Positions 21,524 to 31,322 of a stretch of 64,000 bases of DNA are shown in pieces (the stretch's first letter is position 1; every line of letters begins with the position of its first letter). Source of the stretch: Oceanobacillus halophilus (GTDB lineage Bacteria; Bacillota; Bacilli; Bacillales; Amphibacillaceae); contig NZ_RBZP01000002.1 in assembly GCF_003628505.1 (NCBI RefSeq), forward strand, positions 62,001 through 126,000, written 5' to 3'. A program made the translations under genes and the position numbers. The notes beneath the pieces were generated by a model. It searched no databases and was not told where the DNA came from. It saw only the letters and a list, made by a program, of their open reading frames with translations.

Positions 21524-21561
21524 AAATCCGAACTTTTCATTAAATGATGAAGTTCGGATTT
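21524..21561 (+). terminator. Terminator after the FixH-like gene
   Basis: A perfect 12-bp stem AAATCCGAACTT / AAGTTCGGATTT with a 14-nt loop, then CACTTTGATT. The T-tract is modest. Confidence 0.6.
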
Positions 21562-21652
21562 CACTTTGATTAAAACACTTATGTCTTCTCATTACCTTTT
21601 ATTTTTGGCTATTTCTAAGAAACTGTTTCGATTGTACAAAAAGAGCCTTATT

Positions 21653-21681
21653 TTTACAAACTCAGAAAGATAGATTATACT
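21653..21681 (+). promoter_or_regulatory. Promoter of the shikimate kinase gene
   Basis: TTTACA (21653-21658), 17 nt, TATACT (21676-21681). The start codon is about 32 nt downstream of the predicted +1. Confidence 0.65.
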
Positions 21682-21719
21682 AACACGTAAATAATAATTT
21701 ACAGAGAGGCTTGTTTTGG

Positions 21720-22232
21720 ATGGTGAAAAAAAGTATTGTGCTCATTGGTTTTATGGGAGTTGGGAAAACTACTGTCGGCAAAGAGATTGCTAGAAAGCTA
21801 AACCGCAATTTTGTAGATATTGATCATGTTATCGAACGAGAATTTAACATGCCCACAACGGAAATCTTTAAGGAATACGGGGAAGAAACCTTTCGCAAAA
21901 AAGAAAAGGAGTTAATCAAGCGTTACACACAGCATAGAAAACTAGTAATTTCTGTTGGTGGCGGAGCATTCTTACAAGAGGAAGTAAAATATCTTTGTTT
22001 ATCCTCTGCAGTTGTTGTCTTCCTTAATATATCTTGGGACACATGGAAAGACCGTATTTATTTCCTAACACGCACAAGACCAAATTTACAAGGTAAATCA
22101 ATAGAAGAAATCAAACAATTATTTATTGAAAGACAGCCTATATATAAAGACCATCATATTAAAATTGATACAGATAATCTTAACATTGGTGAAGCAGCAT
22201 ATAAAGTTATTAATGCATTGGGGACTATATAA
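21720..22232 (+). CDS. aroK: Shikimate kinase
   Basis: Phosphorylates shikimate at the 3-hydroxyl in the chorismate pathway. 170 aa P-loop kinase: Walker A GFMGVGKTT (about residues 10-18), shikimate-binding VDIDHVIE and Arg in EETFRKKEKELI, the GGG loop SVGGGAFL, and the lid Arg in LTRTRPNL. ATG 21720 is chosen because AGAGAGG lies 11 nt upstream; a TTG at 21711 is too close to it. Stand-alone gene with own promoter and terminator; no other aro gene in the window. Confidence 0.9.
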   Translation: MVKKSIVLIGFMGVGKTTVGKEIARKLNRNFVDIDHVIEREFNMPTTEIFKEYGEETFRKKEKELIKRYTQHRKLVISVGGGAFLQEEVKYLCLSSAVVVFLNISWDTWKDRIYFLTRTRPNLQGKSIEEIKQLFIERQPIYKDHHIKIDTDNLNIGEAAYKVINALGTI

Positions 22233-22269
22233 TAAAAGGCATTATTAAAAAATAAAAAAAGCCTACTAA

Positions 22270-22310
22270 AAAGACAAGGAAAACCTTTCTGAAAAGGAGT
22301 CCTTGTCTTT
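22270..22310. terminator. Bidirectional terminator between aroK and tRNA-Arg
   Basis: An 11-bp stem AAAGACAAGGA / TCCTTGTCTTT encloses a smaller inner CCTTT / AAAGG hairpin. TTTGCTTT follows on plus; TTTTAGTAGGCTTTTTTT follows on minus, so it can end both aroK and the leftward tRNA. Confidence 0.75.
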
Positions 22311-22328
22311 GCTTTATGATTATAATGA

Positions 22329-22404
22329 CGCGCCCAGAGGGATTCGAACCCCCGGCAAACCTGGTACCGGAAACCAGTGCTCTATCCAGCTGAGCTATGG
22401 GCGC
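22329..22404 (-). tRNA. trnQ-Arg: tRNA-Arg (anticodon CCG)
   Basis: The minus strand folds as a cloverleaf. The acceptor stem is GCGCCCA / TGGGCGC, the D-arm GCTC...GAGC, and the anticodon stem CTGGT / ACCAG with loop TTCCGGT giving CCG. The T-loop is TTCGAAT with a GGGGG / CCCTC stem. 76 nt including a G discriminator; CCA is not encoded and must be added. In B. subtilis a lone tRNA-Arg gene also neighbours clpP. Confidence 0.95.
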
Positions 22405-22611
22405 AAAATTAATTTATAAAATTGACACATAGATTATTATAACGAAATCCCTCATAAAATACAAGTACTTTCGTTATCTACTTATTTATTTTGCACATCA
22501 CGGAAAAATACTTAAACGCACTTCTCCCCCACATCATCCAACAAATTCTAAGGTTTATTCTAAAAGATATTGGGTATGATGGAATATGTATCCATTTGAC
22601 GAATGTTTTTG

Positions 22612-22628
22612 TTTGACCTTCATTGACC
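22612..22628 (+). promoter_or_regulatory. CtsR operator of clpP
   Basis: TTTGACC-TTC-ATTGACC is the CtsR heptad repeat (read in reverse, GGTCAAT GAA GGTCAAA) with one deviation. It overlaps the -35 of the predicted clpP promoter. A further TTTGAC at 22594 may extend it. CtsR would repress clpP until heat or protein stress. Confidence 0.8.
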
Positions 22629-22652
22629 TTTAAGCTATCATAGAATTAGAAT
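22623..22652 (+). promoter_or_regulatory. Promoter of clpP
   Basis: TTGACC (22623-22628), 18 nt, TAGAAT (22647-22652), about 44 nt before the clpP ATG. The -35 is inside the CtsR box. Confidence 0.6.
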
Positions 22653-22695
22653 CAATATATGGATAATATTTGATTGATAAAAGGGAGGATTTACT

Positions 22696-23283
22696 ATGAA
22701 TTTAGTGCCAACAGTCATTGAACAAACCAATCGTGGTGAGCGTGCATATGATATTTATTCACGCCTTCTAAAAGACCGTATTATTTTGCTAGGAAGTGCA
22801 ATCGATGATAATGTTGCAAACTCAATCGTTGCTCAATTACTTTTCTTAGAAGCAGAAGATCCTGAAAAAGATATTTCACTATACATTAACTCACCTGGTG
22901 GATCCATAACAGCTGGTATGGCTATTTATGACACCATGAACTTTATTAAATCTGATGTTTCTACCATCTGTATTGGTATGGCAGCATCTATGGGATCATT
23001 TTTACTAGCTGCAGGTGAAAAAGGAAAACGGTTTGCATTACCTAATAGTGAAATTATGATTCACCAACCACTAGGTGGAGCACAAGGTCAAGCAACTGAT
23101 ATTGAAATTCATGCAAAACGTATTATTGAGATTAAAAAACGTATGAATGAAATTCTAGCTGAAAAAACTGGTCAACCACTAGAAGTGATTGAACGTGATA
23201 CGGAGCGAGACAACTTTATGACTGCTCAACAGTCAGCTGAATATGGTCTAATTGACAAAATTTTAGAACGTAAAGATGTTTAA
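22696..23283 (+). CDS. clpP: ATP-dependent Clp protease proteolytic subunit
   Basis: Tetradecameric serine protease that degrades proteins delivered by ClpC, ClpX or ClpE. 195 aa, standard length. The catalytic triad is visible: Ser98 in GMAASMGS, His123 in MIHQP and Asp172 in ERD. The N-terminal [20 protein letters not shown] and the INSPGGS oxyanion strand are typical. AAAGGGAGG precedes the ATG. Single-gene unit with CtsR box upstream and terminator downstream. Confidence 0.98.
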   Translation: MNLVPTVIEQTNRGERAYDIYSRLLKDRIILLGSAIDDNVANSIVAQLLFLEAEDPEKDISLYINSPGGSITAGMAIYDTMNFIKSDVSTICIGMAASMGSFLLAAGEKGKRFALPNSEIMIHQPLGGAQGQATDIEIHAKRIIEIKKRMNEILAEKTGQPLEVIERDTERDNFMTAQQSAEYGLIDKILERKDV

Positions 23284-23302
23284 AGAGGAACGATAACTAT
23301 AG

Positions 23303-23335
23303 AAATCCCATTCATAAATAATATGAATGGGATTT
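23303..23335 (+). terminator. Terminator after clpP
   Basis: A 13-bp perfect stem AAATCCCATTCAT / ATGAATGGGATTT with a 7-nt loop and a T-rich tail (TTATTTC). Confidence 0.9.
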
Positions 23336-23465
23336 TTATTTCTATATTTGAAAAAGTTCTTCCGTACCTTTGCACTAATATAACTACCGCAGAAGTTAAA
23401 TGCTTGTTTTCACTTAAAAAAAATCATATTTTAAATGGGAAAATTAACAGAACCTTACCTCAGTC

Positions 23466-23720
23466 CTACCCCTTTTTAACGAAAGAAGTTAAATAGCTTA
23501 TTGCTTCTTCTTCGTCAGGACCATCTGCAACTAACATGACCTCTTCACCACTAGCAATTGCTAAGCTCATTAATCCCATAATACTTTTTGCATTCACTTT
23601 CTTTCCATCTTTTTCAAGAAATAAATGTGATGAATAGCGGTTTGCCTCCTGAACAAATTGAGCTGCCGGCCTTGCTTGCAGACCTGTTTCTAACTCAACT
23701 TTCACTAATCTTTCTATCAA
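23466..23720 (-). CDS. crh: HPr-like catabolite repression protein Crh
   Basis: Regulatory HPr paralogue: after phosphorylation on Ser46 by HprK it is a CcpA corepressor, and it cannot carry PTS phosphate. With a TTG start at 23720 (GGGAGG nine bases upstream) the protein is 84 aa. It then has Gln at position 15 (TGLQARPAA; HPr has His) and Ser at 46 (NAKSIMG), exactly the Crh pattern. An ATG nine bases upstream directly abuts the same RBS and would shift the numbering. Last gene of rapZ-yvcK-whiA-crh, though about 200 nt separate it from whiA. Confidence 0.93.
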   Translation of the reverse strand: MIERLVKVELETGLQARPAAQFVQEANRYSSHLFLEKDGKKVNAKSIMGLMSLAIASGEEVMLVADGPDEEEAISYLTSFVKKG

Positions 23721-23918
23721 TCTCCTCATCCTCCCGTTTAAGAAAACGCTATCAAATTTATAATTGTCGACCCCCATTACTCTATTATATAGAGACTGGG
23801 GGACTTTTTCCATTTTATTGAAGAACTTTTTGTTTCATTGCAAAAAATAGGGATTTCCTATTAAACAGTAAATCTTTTAAATTATCTGTATTATATCACG
23901 AAATATTTTAAAAGGGAA

Positions 23919-24863
23919 TTATTGTATAACTTCCCCATGTTTAATTTTTTCTGCAAACTCGTCTATTTTTTTCAAACGATGATTCACACCTGATTTTGAA
24001 ATTTTTCCACCTGATACCAATTCTCCTAATTCTTTCAAAGAGATTTCTTGATGTTGTATTCGCAATTGAGCAATTTCCTGCAGTTTTTCCGGGAGCTTAT
24101 CCAAACCAACTGTACTTTCTATTAGTTTAATATTCTCTATTTGTCGGAAAGCAGCTCCAATTGTCTTATTCAAGTTAGCTGTCTCACAGTTAACCAAGCG
24201 GTTGACAGAATTTCTCATATCTCGAACAATCCGTACATCTTCAAATTTAAATAATGCATTGTGAGCACCTATTATGTTTAAAAACTTTGTAATCATCTCT
24301 GCTTCTTTAATGTACACAATATATCCCTTTTTCCTTTCATGTGTACGGGCATGAAGACCAAAAGAATTGATTAAATCGCATAGTGCTTCATTATGTTCCT
24401 CATAAGCGTTAAATATTTCTAAATGATAGGAAGACGTTTCTGGATTATTAATAGACCCTCCTGCTAAAAAAGCACCACGTAAATATGCTCTATTACAGCA
24501 AGACTTAGATAGGAATTTTTCTGATATCGTCCGTACCACGGTATAAGCGTCTTTAATAATACCTAGTTCCGTTAAAAGTTCTCGAACATTTTTCTTTAAT
24601 CGCACAATATAAACATTGTTTTTCTTCAATTTCATTTTTTTCCGTACTAACAATTCAACCGGATGATCATAATTAAGTTTAATTAACGTATAAATTCGTC
24701 TGGCAATAGCTGCGTTTTCGGTTTGTACATCAAGATTGTACTGCAGTCTGTTAATAGATATAACACCATTCATCCTAATTAAAGCAGCAAGTTCAGCAAA
24801 TTTACAGCATTCATCAACTTCCAAAGAAGTTAATTCTTTTTTTATTTCTGAAGCAAAAGACAT
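23919..24863 (-). CDS. whiA: DNA-binding protein WhiA
   Basis: Conserved Gram-positive protein linked to chromosome segregation and cell division, and to sporulation in actinomycetes. 314 aa. It begins [30 protein letters not shown]-like homing-endonuclease fold without nuclease function follows ([20 protein letters not shown], about residues 130-150). The C-terminal HTH ends the protein ([20 protein letters not shown]). ATG 24863 is chosen over a GTG six bases upstream because GGGGGAG is 7 nt from it. It follows yvcK in the usual operon. Confidence 0.95.
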   Translation of the reverse strand: MSFASEIKKELTSLEVDECCKFAELAALIRMNGVISINRLQYNLDVQTENAAIARRIYTLIKLNYDHPVELLVRKKMKLKKNNVYIVRLKKNVRELLTELGIIKDAYTVVRTISEKFLSKSCCNRAYLRGAFLAGGSINNPETSSYHLEIFNAYEEHNEALCDLINSFGLHARTHERKKGYIVYIKEAEMITKFLNIIGAHNALFKFEDVRIVRDMRNSVNRLVNCETANLNKTIGAAFRQIENIKLIESTVGLDKLPEKLQEIAQLRIQHQEISLKELGELVSGGKISKSGVNHRLKKIDEFAEKIKHGEVIQ

Positions 24864-24914
24864 TCTCACACTCCCCCTTCCTCTAATTATTAAGCGATAA
24901 TCGGCTTTTTTATG

Positions 24915-25874
24915 TTATCTTTCTATAATTGAATATAATAATTTGGCAACTTTATCCTGGTCATGCCTTACTGTGGCATTGGAATGATTGATAATATCCC
25001 CTTCAATAATTTCAAGTCCCATGTCCACCAGCTTCTCAATATCATATTTAACAGGAACCGCATTTTCCTCTGCATAAACTGCTCTTATCGTTTTATCTAT
25101 TGGTTCATTATGAACAACTACTGCATCCACACATCCTGTTCCAATGTGATTCTGAATTGCTTGGACGTGATCAGATGCTGTAAATCCAGTTGTCTCACCA
25201 GCCTGTGTCATAACATTACAAATATAGACAACTTTTCCTTGTGTTTCTCTTAAAGCAGTATCAATCTGGGGAATAATCAGATTCGGCATTATACTGGTAA
25301 ATAAGCTGCCTGGAGAAATAATAACTAAATCTGCCTTTTCAATGGCACGTACTGCATTGGGTAGTGGTTTAATTGGCTGTGGTTGTAGAAATACACGCTC
25401 TATTTTTTTATTTACACGAGGAATATTAGATTCGCCTGAAATATACGTTCCATCCTCAAATTTAGCATGAAGGGACATATTTTGATTTGATATCGGATAA
25501 ATCTTCCCTTTTACATTTAATACACGTGAGATCTCTTTAATTCCATCATAAAAATCTCCAGTAATCGATGTCATTGCAGCTAGTAAAAGATTACCTAACG
25601 AATGTCCAGAGAGACCATTACCAACCGAGAAACGATGCTGGAAGAGTTCTAATAACATTGGTTCTGCATCAGATAAAGCAGCAATTACATTACGAATATC
25701 TCCTGGTGCTGGTATCGCCATTTCACTACGAATTCTTCCAGTACTTCCACCATCATCAGCCACCGTAACCAGTGCCGTTAAATGTATGGGTAGATCTTTT
25801 AAGCCTCTTAGAAGTACCGGCATGCCTGTTCCCCCACCAATTACTACTACTCGTGGCTGTGTGTCATTCCTCAT
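24915..25874 (-). CDS. yvcK: Gluconeogenesis factor YvcK (CofD-like)
   Basis: UDP-sugar-binding protein of the CofD/UPF0052 family, needed in B. subtilis for growth on gluconeogenic carbon and for normal cell shape. 319 aa. The nucleotide-binding VVVIGGGTGMPVLLRGLK opens the protein, followed by TVADDGGSTGRIR, PAPGDIRN, GHSLGNLLL and IISPGSLFTSIMPNL. It lies 2 nt after rapZ and before whiA, so it is in the conserved rapZ-yvcK-whiA cluster. Confidence 0.95.
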   Translation of the reverse strand: MRNDTQPRVVVIGGGTGMPVLLRGLKDLPIHLTALVTVADDGGSTGRIRSEMAIPAPGDIRNVIAALSDAEPMLLELFQHRFSVGNGLSGHSLGNLLLAAMTSITGDFYDGIKEISRVLNVKGKIYPISNQNMSLHAKFEDGTYISGESNIPRVNKKIERVFLQPQPIKPLPNAVRAIEKADLVIISPGSLFTSIMPNLIIPQIDTALRETQGKVVYICNVMTQAGETTGFTASDHVQAIQNHIGTGCVDAVVVHNEPIDKTIRAVYAEENAVPVKYDIEKLVDMGLEIIEGDIINHSNATVRHDQDKVAKLLYSIIER

Positions 25875-25876
25875 GG

Positions 25877-26761
25877 TTACTTACCCTTTCTCTTATCAAT
25901 GTCTCGATGGCTAACGTGTGTAATGTAGTTGGAAGAAAGTTCTTTGGCGAAGTATTCAGCTAATGCTACAGAACGGTGTTGTCCACCTGTACACCCAATT
26001 CCAATAACTAATTGGGATTTCCCTTCTTTCTTATACTGCGGAAGCATAAACCGCAATAAATCCAGCACTTTGTCAATAAACATCTGTGTCTCAGACCATT
26101 TGAACACATACGAAGATACTTCCTGGTTTAACCCAGTCAAAGGCTGTAACTGGCCAACATAATGTGGATTAGGTAAAAATCTTACATCAAATACTGTATC
26201 TGCATCAATTGGTATTCCATGTTTAAAACCAAACGACACCATATGTACAGAGAAGATTTCCTGTTCATCTTCTGAATATAGTTTCACTATTTTTTCTCGT
26301 AACTCTCTTGGCTTTAAGTTGGTTGTATCAATAATCCGCTGTGCTCTTCCACGTAATAAGTCAAGTATCTCACGCTCTTGTCGAATACCATTTAATGGTA
26401 ATCCGCCAGGGTCTAATGGATGGGAACGTCTAGTTTCTTTGTATCGACTAACTAACTTTTCATCCTTTGCATCTAGGAAAAGAATATGTTCATCTAACCA
26501 ATCTTCTTTCCCCAATATATCAAGTGCATCAAATAAGGAGTCAAAAAATTCACGACCTCTTAAGTCCATAACTAATGCGACTTTTTGTATTGTATTCGTG
26601 GAATCCTTCATTAATTCTAGGAATTTTGGCAATAATGTAGGGGGTAAATTATCAACACAATAATAACCAAGATCTTCAAAGCTCTGAACTGCAACTGTTT
26701 TACCAGCTCCAGACATGCCTGTTATAATTACTAATTTTGTACCACTATTATTATTACTCAC
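25877..26761 (-). CDS. rapZ: RNase adapter / nucleotide-binding protein RapZ (YvcJ)
   Basis: P-loop protein. In E. coli RapZ directs GlmZ decay; in B. subtilis YvcJ hydrolyses GTP/ATP and affects competence. 294 aa with a GTG start at 26761 preceded by AAGGGGAG; this length equals B. subtilis YvcJ. Walker A GMSGAGKT lies near residue 17; also visible are [24 protein letters not shown] and the C-terminal [11 protein letters not shown] with a second phosphate-binding loop. The 20 extra upstream codons have no RBS. The gene yvcI, present before it in B. subtilis, is absent. Confidence 0.93.
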   Translation of the reverse strand: MSNNNSGTKLVIITGMSGAGKTVAVQSFEDLGYYCVDNLPPTLLPKFLELMKDSTNTIQKVALVMDLRGREFFDSLFDALDILGKEDWLDEHILFLDAKDEKLVSRYKETRRSHPLDPGGLPLNGIRQEREILDLLRGRAQRIIDTTNLKPRELREKIVKLYSEDEQEIFSVHMVSFGFKHGIPIDADTVFDVRFLPNPHYVGQLQPLTGLNQEVSSYVFKWSETQMFIDKVLDLLRFMLPQYKKEGKSQLVIGIGCTGGQHRSVALAEYFAKELSSNYITHVSHRDIDKRKGK

Positions 26762-26859
26762 TAGTTCTCTCCCCTTTAATAAACCTCTAAAAACGGAAGG
26801 ATTTATTTTAAATATGTTCACTTTATAATATGCTTTCTAAAAAATTACCTACGTATTTT

Positions 26860-26865
26860 ATTATA
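26860..26865 (-). promoter_or_regulatory. Candidate -10 of the rapZ operon
   Basis: TATAAT on the minus strand about 95 nt upstream of the rapZ GTG. The -35 region (TGGAAC) is poor. A perfect TTGACA lies further upstream (26933-26928) without a good -10. Confidence 0.35.
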
Positions 26866-26959
26866 CTATTAATAAAAGAAAAGTTCCATCTAAGCCAATG
26901 CTTTTATTCCTTCCTTGTTTTGACATTTGTCAACATTATTTGTAATAAAAACAAAAAAA

Positions 26960-26983
26960 GACACAGATGCTAACACCTGTGCC
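26960..26983 (-). terminator. Terminator after trxB
   Basis: The minus-strand RNA forms a 10-bp stem GGCACAGGTG / CATCTGTGTC (two G-U pairs) with loop TTAG, followed by seven T. Confidence 0.88.
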
Positions 26984-27078
26984 AAGTAACTAATCTATCT
27001 ATTAAAAGGGGGTCAATTAGTTATTTATAGTGTACCCCATAATTATTGCGCACATATTACAACAGAGTTAAGACTGCG

Positions 27079-28050
<972 letters not shown>

Positions 28051-28216
28051 TTACTATTTAGTTAAGAGATGGTTCACTTTTTGAACACACTACTTTTAAG
28101 TCACCTCTAGCTTATAAAATTAAACGCTGTACGTCTATTATTCTGCTCAAGCAACAGCTAAATAATACTGCGACTCAGAATTCGCTTTTTGTCAAATGAT
28201 TCGACAGAGTTGGAAA

Positions 28217-28400
28217 TTGTATAGAGTCCTAATATCTTTAATTCAGAATACTGTTCTGTCTCCGCTACGGAAATACACTACGCTTTCCGCGGGGAGCGAA
28301 GTATTCTGCCGGAGCGAATCCTAGCACAAAACTTTCATCAGTGTAAGCGAGAGCTAACTATTCTTAATTAAATAAATCAAGAGTTTTTATCAACTGTAAA
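28217..28400. repeat. Dispersed element, copy C (internal deletion derivative)
   Basis: The left end runs TTGTATAGAGTCC, CTTTAATTCAGAATACTG, CGCTACGGAAATACACTACG, CTTTCCGCGGGG. At that point it joins directly to the right-module end AGCGAAGTATTCTGCCGGAG, CGAATCCTAGCAC, AGTGTAAGCGAGAGCTAACT. The central module parts and linker are missing. It fills most of the 28033-28448 gap; no gene is seen there. Confidence 0.85.
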
Positions 28401-28448
28401 GCTTTAAAAAGCAACAAAATATACGGAAAGAGCCAAAGTTTATGTTTA

Positions 28449-29444
28449 TTAGTTCCAAGGACCTGATTCATTAGCTAAATGAGGATGTAAATTACAACCT
28501 TCTTTCCAGTATTGCAGTGCTTTTGCTGGCTCACCTATGTGAAAAGCAGTAATGCTATACCAGCGATAGTATGAAGCGTGGTTTTTTACTTTTCCCTTAG
28601 CAATAGAACGGAATCGATTATAGGCCTCATTATAGTTAGCTGTTCGTGCTAATGTAACAGCTACTCTCAACTTTTGCTGTTCATGAATAGGGTATACATT
28701 CAGTAATGACTGAATATATTTATTACATTTTTCGATATCATTTAATTCATAATAAAATACAGCCAAATTTGTTAGGCTATATAATGAACGAGGGTCCTCT
28801 TCTATAAATTCGTGTTCCAATTCAATTGCTTTTTCGGTCTGACCTGAGAAGAATAATGCCTGTGCATAATCATGTTTTGGAAGTTGATGCTCTGGAAATA
28901 GTGTGATCATCTCCTCAATAATTGGCAATGCCTTCTCCCACTCCATCTTTTCCATATGGAAAAATGCAGTTTCTTGATAGATAAGTAATTCATCCTCATC
29001 CTCAAGGTCAAAATCTTCCACTTCATCATCGTCTATCTCAATTAATTCGAGAAGTTGTTTCGCGTCTTCACTAAAATCACCTTCTGGCTCTTTATCAAGA
29101 TATGTGTTTGCATATTTTTTCGCATCTGTAAGAAGCCCTAAGTGTGCATAATTATTTGCTATTAAATAATAACAGTCAATGTAATCACTCGACTGAAGGA
29201 CATTTGTTAATAGTTGATTTGCAGCATGATAAGCACCAATTTCTGTATATATAACGGACATTTGACATTGAAATAAAGGCTCATTTGGCTTTTGTTCAAT
29301 GGCTTTTTTCATCCATTTTAATGCAATATCAAATTTTCTATTTTGAAAAGCTTCCACACCTTTTGTGAAATAAAAATCACCATCAGGAATGTAAGGAATA
29401 ATATTGTTCCCTCTATTTTTTATTTGTCCAGTTACCTGTGGCAT
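28449..29444 (-). CDS. Tetratricopeptide-repeat protein (YvcD-like)
   Basis: 331 aa, composed of helical TPR-type repeats: GVEAFQNRKFDIALKWMKKA, MSVIYTEIGAYHAANQLL, YAHLGLLTDAKKYANTYL, LTNLAVFYYELNDIEKCNKY and FRSIAKGK...YRWYSITAFHIGEP. An acidic linker (EIDDDEVEDFDLEDEDE) separates two repeat blocks. No signal peptide. ATG 29444 is used because GGGGG lies 7 nt before it; the 32 codons upstream have no RBS. B. subtilis carries a TPR gene (yvcD) upstream of trxB, the same relative place. Binding partner unknown. Confidence 0.82.
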   Translation of the reverse strand: MPQVTGQIKNRGNNIIPYIPDGDFYFTKGVEAFQNRKFDIALKWMKKAIEQKPNEPLFQCQMSVIYTEIGAYHAANQLLTNVLQSSDYIDCYYLIANNYAHLGLLTDAKKYANTYLDKEPEGDFSEDAKQLLELIEIDDDEVEDFDLEDEDELLIYQETAFFHMEKMEWEKALPIIEEMITLFPEHQLPKHDYAQALFFSGQTEKAIELEHEFIEEDPRSLYSLTNLAVFYYELNDIEKCNKYIQSLLNVYPIHEQQKLRVAVTLARTANYNEAYNRFRSIAKGKVKNHASYYRWYSITAFHIGEPAKALQYWKEGCNLHPHLANESGPWN

Positions 29445-29540
29445 ACGTATCCCCCTATTTTTCGTACATACGAAGAAAGTATACCATATTTTATTTCGTA
29501 ATAATATATTAGATATTTTCCAGTAGATAGTATCCATCAA

Positions 29541-31196
29541 TTAATGAGGTATTTCAGCTTCTTGTAACATGTGATTTATATCAGCTGTGTATCTTTCTTT
29601 CTCTTCTTCACTCCAGGATAGACACTTCGCCATATACTGGATTACCGCTTTCTTTTCACGTTTTACCATCGAGATATCAAAAAATAAAGCTCCTGTTCGT
29701 CTTACAAAAAAATCAGAAGGGTGATAGGCAAGTTCATTTTCTAGTGCATAGATGAGCTGGATAAAGACAATAGGATCAATCTTCTCTGCTACTGCATCTT
29801 GTTGATATTTTTGATATAAACCATATAGCATATTAACATTCTTCCCGTATCTTTCTACAAGTAATTCTGCTTGAGTTTTTTCTATGCCCATTTCTATTCC
29901 TTCCGAAAGCTTCCTTTTCTTGAAGCTTTCAAAACCTGACGAACCACCGACTTCTCCTCCAGAGATAGGCAAGGTTTTTGTCTCTGATGAAGAGTACAAT
30001 ATACCTTCTTCTGCTTTTAGTTGGTTAACCATAATATCTACTGCCTGCTCTGCCATTTTCCTATATCCGGTAAGTTTTCCTCCAGCCATAGAAATTAAAC
30101 CTGTATCTGAAACAAATATTTCGTCTTTTCTTGAAATCTCACTTGGATGGTTTATTTCATCTTCAGCAATTAACGGTCTTAACCCAGCCCAACTTGATTC
30201 AACATGCTCTAGCTTTAGATTTAAAGATGGGAACATAAAGTTGATAGCATCTAATAAATAAACAGCCTCTTCTTTTTCCATGACTGGATGTTTCTTATCT
30301 CCCTCATAGTCAGTATCAGTAGTTCCAACATATGTTTTGCCATCACGAGGGATTGCAAAAATCATTCGTCCATCCGGGGAATCGAAGTAAATGGCTTGTT
30401 TTAATGGAAAGATTGATTTCGGAAAGACTACATGGACTCCCTTTGTTAAATGAAGTGCTTTTTCCTTTTTGGAATGATCTAATTCCCTCAATGTATCAAC
30501 CCATGGACCGGTTGCATTGATGATCTTTTTAGCCTTCACTGCATGTTTTGTTCCTTTGATAACATCTTTGGCTAATACACCAGTAATTCTTCCTGTTTCA
30601 TCATAGATGAAATCCACTGCTTTCATATAATTGATAGCGTGTGCACCATATTCTGCCGCTTTTTTTAATACTTCAATTGTCAAACGTGCGTCATCTGTTT
30701 TATATTCTACATAGACCCCAGCTCCTAATAACCCGTCTTGTTTGATCAGTGGTTCCTTGTTAATAGCTTGTTGTGCAGATAACATTTTTCTGCGTTCCTC
30801 TTTTTTTACATCTGCAAGCCAATCGTATAGCATTAACCCAATGTTAGTAGTAAATGATCCCAGCGTGCTTCCTTTATAAAACGGGAGCATCATCCATTCC
30901 GGTCTCGTTACGTGAGGCCCATTTTCATAGACAATCGCTCGTTCCTTTCCTACTTCTCCAACCATTTTCAATTCAAATTGCTTCAAGTATCGCAATCCTC
31001 CATGTACTAGCTTTGTCGAACGGCTTGATGTTCCCGCAGCAAAGTCCTGCATCTCAATTACACCCGTCTTCAGACCACGGGTGATTGCATCCAAAGCTAT
31101 TCCAGCCCCCGTTATTCCACCACCTATTACTAAAACATCAAACGCTTCCATTTCTAACGTATTTATTATTTGGTCCCTTTGAAAACTTGAAAACAT
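29541..31196 (-). CDS. glpD: Aerobic glycerol-3-phosphate dehydrogenase
   Basis: FAD enzyme at the membrane that oxidises glycerol 3-phosphate to DHAP and feeds electrons to quinone. 551 aa. FAD-binding DVLVIGGGITGAGIALDA, the GlpD signature FAAGTSSRSTKLVHGGLRYL, TDDARLTIEVLKKA, and the late FAD segment ISMAGGKLTGYRKMAEQAV are present. ATG 31196 is 7 nt after GGGGG; the ATG six bases upstream is too close. glpF, glpK and glpP are not in the window. A large hairpin in its leader suggests control by antitermination. Confidence 0.95.
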   Translation of the reverse strand: MFSSFQRDQIINTLEMEAFDVLVIGGGITGAGIALDAITRGLKTGVIEMQDFAAGTSSRSTKLVHGGLRYLKQFELKMVGEVGKERAIVYENGPHVTRPEWMMLPFYKGSTLGSFTTNIGLMLYDWLADVKKEERRKMLSAQQAINKEPLIKQDGLLGAGVYVEYKTDDARLTIEVLKKAAEYGAHAINYMKAVDFIYDETGRITGVLAKDVIKGTKHAVKAKKIINATGPWVDTLRELDHSKKEKALHLTKGVHVVFPKSIFPLKQAIYFDSPDGRMIFAIPRDGKTYVGTTDTDYEGDKKHPVMEKEEAVYLLDAINFMFPSLNLKLEHVESSWAGLRPLIAEDEINHPSEISRKDEIFVSDTGLISMAGGKLTGYRKMAEQAVDIMVNQLKAEEGILYSSSETKTLPISGGEVGGSSGFESFKKRKLSEGIEMGIEKTQAELLVERYGKNVNMLYGLYQKYQQDAVAEKIDPIVFIQLIYALENELAYHPSDFFVRRTGALFFDISMVKREKKAVIQYMAKCLSWSEEEKERYTADINHMLQEAEIPH

Positions 31197-31254
31197 ATTC
31201 ATGCCCCCTATCTATGTATGTGTAACCTCATGTTAGCTTTTCCCAAAAAGAAAA

Positions 31255-31297
31255 GACTACAAACGAACCAATGATTTTACATTCGTTGCTTGCAGTC
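31255..31297 (-). promoter_or_regulatory. Hairpin with U-tract upstream of glpD (terminator or attenuator)
   Basis: The minus strand has GACTGCAAGCAACGAATG paired imperfectly with TTCGTTTGTAGTC, followed by TTTTCTTTTT. It lies only about 60 nt before the glpD ATG, and no promoter is visible between. Either it ends the yvoF operon, or, as in B. subtilis glpD, it is the leader terminator opened by GlpP with glycerol 3-phosphate. Confidence 0.6.
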
Positions 31298-31322
31298 AGT
31301 TTCGTCATAGTTACTGTCTATA

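Noticed and set aside
26920-26933. Palindrome TTGACATTTGTCAA between trxB and rapZ
   Set aside because: Could be an operator, but contains a chance -35 on each strand and has no neighbour evidence.
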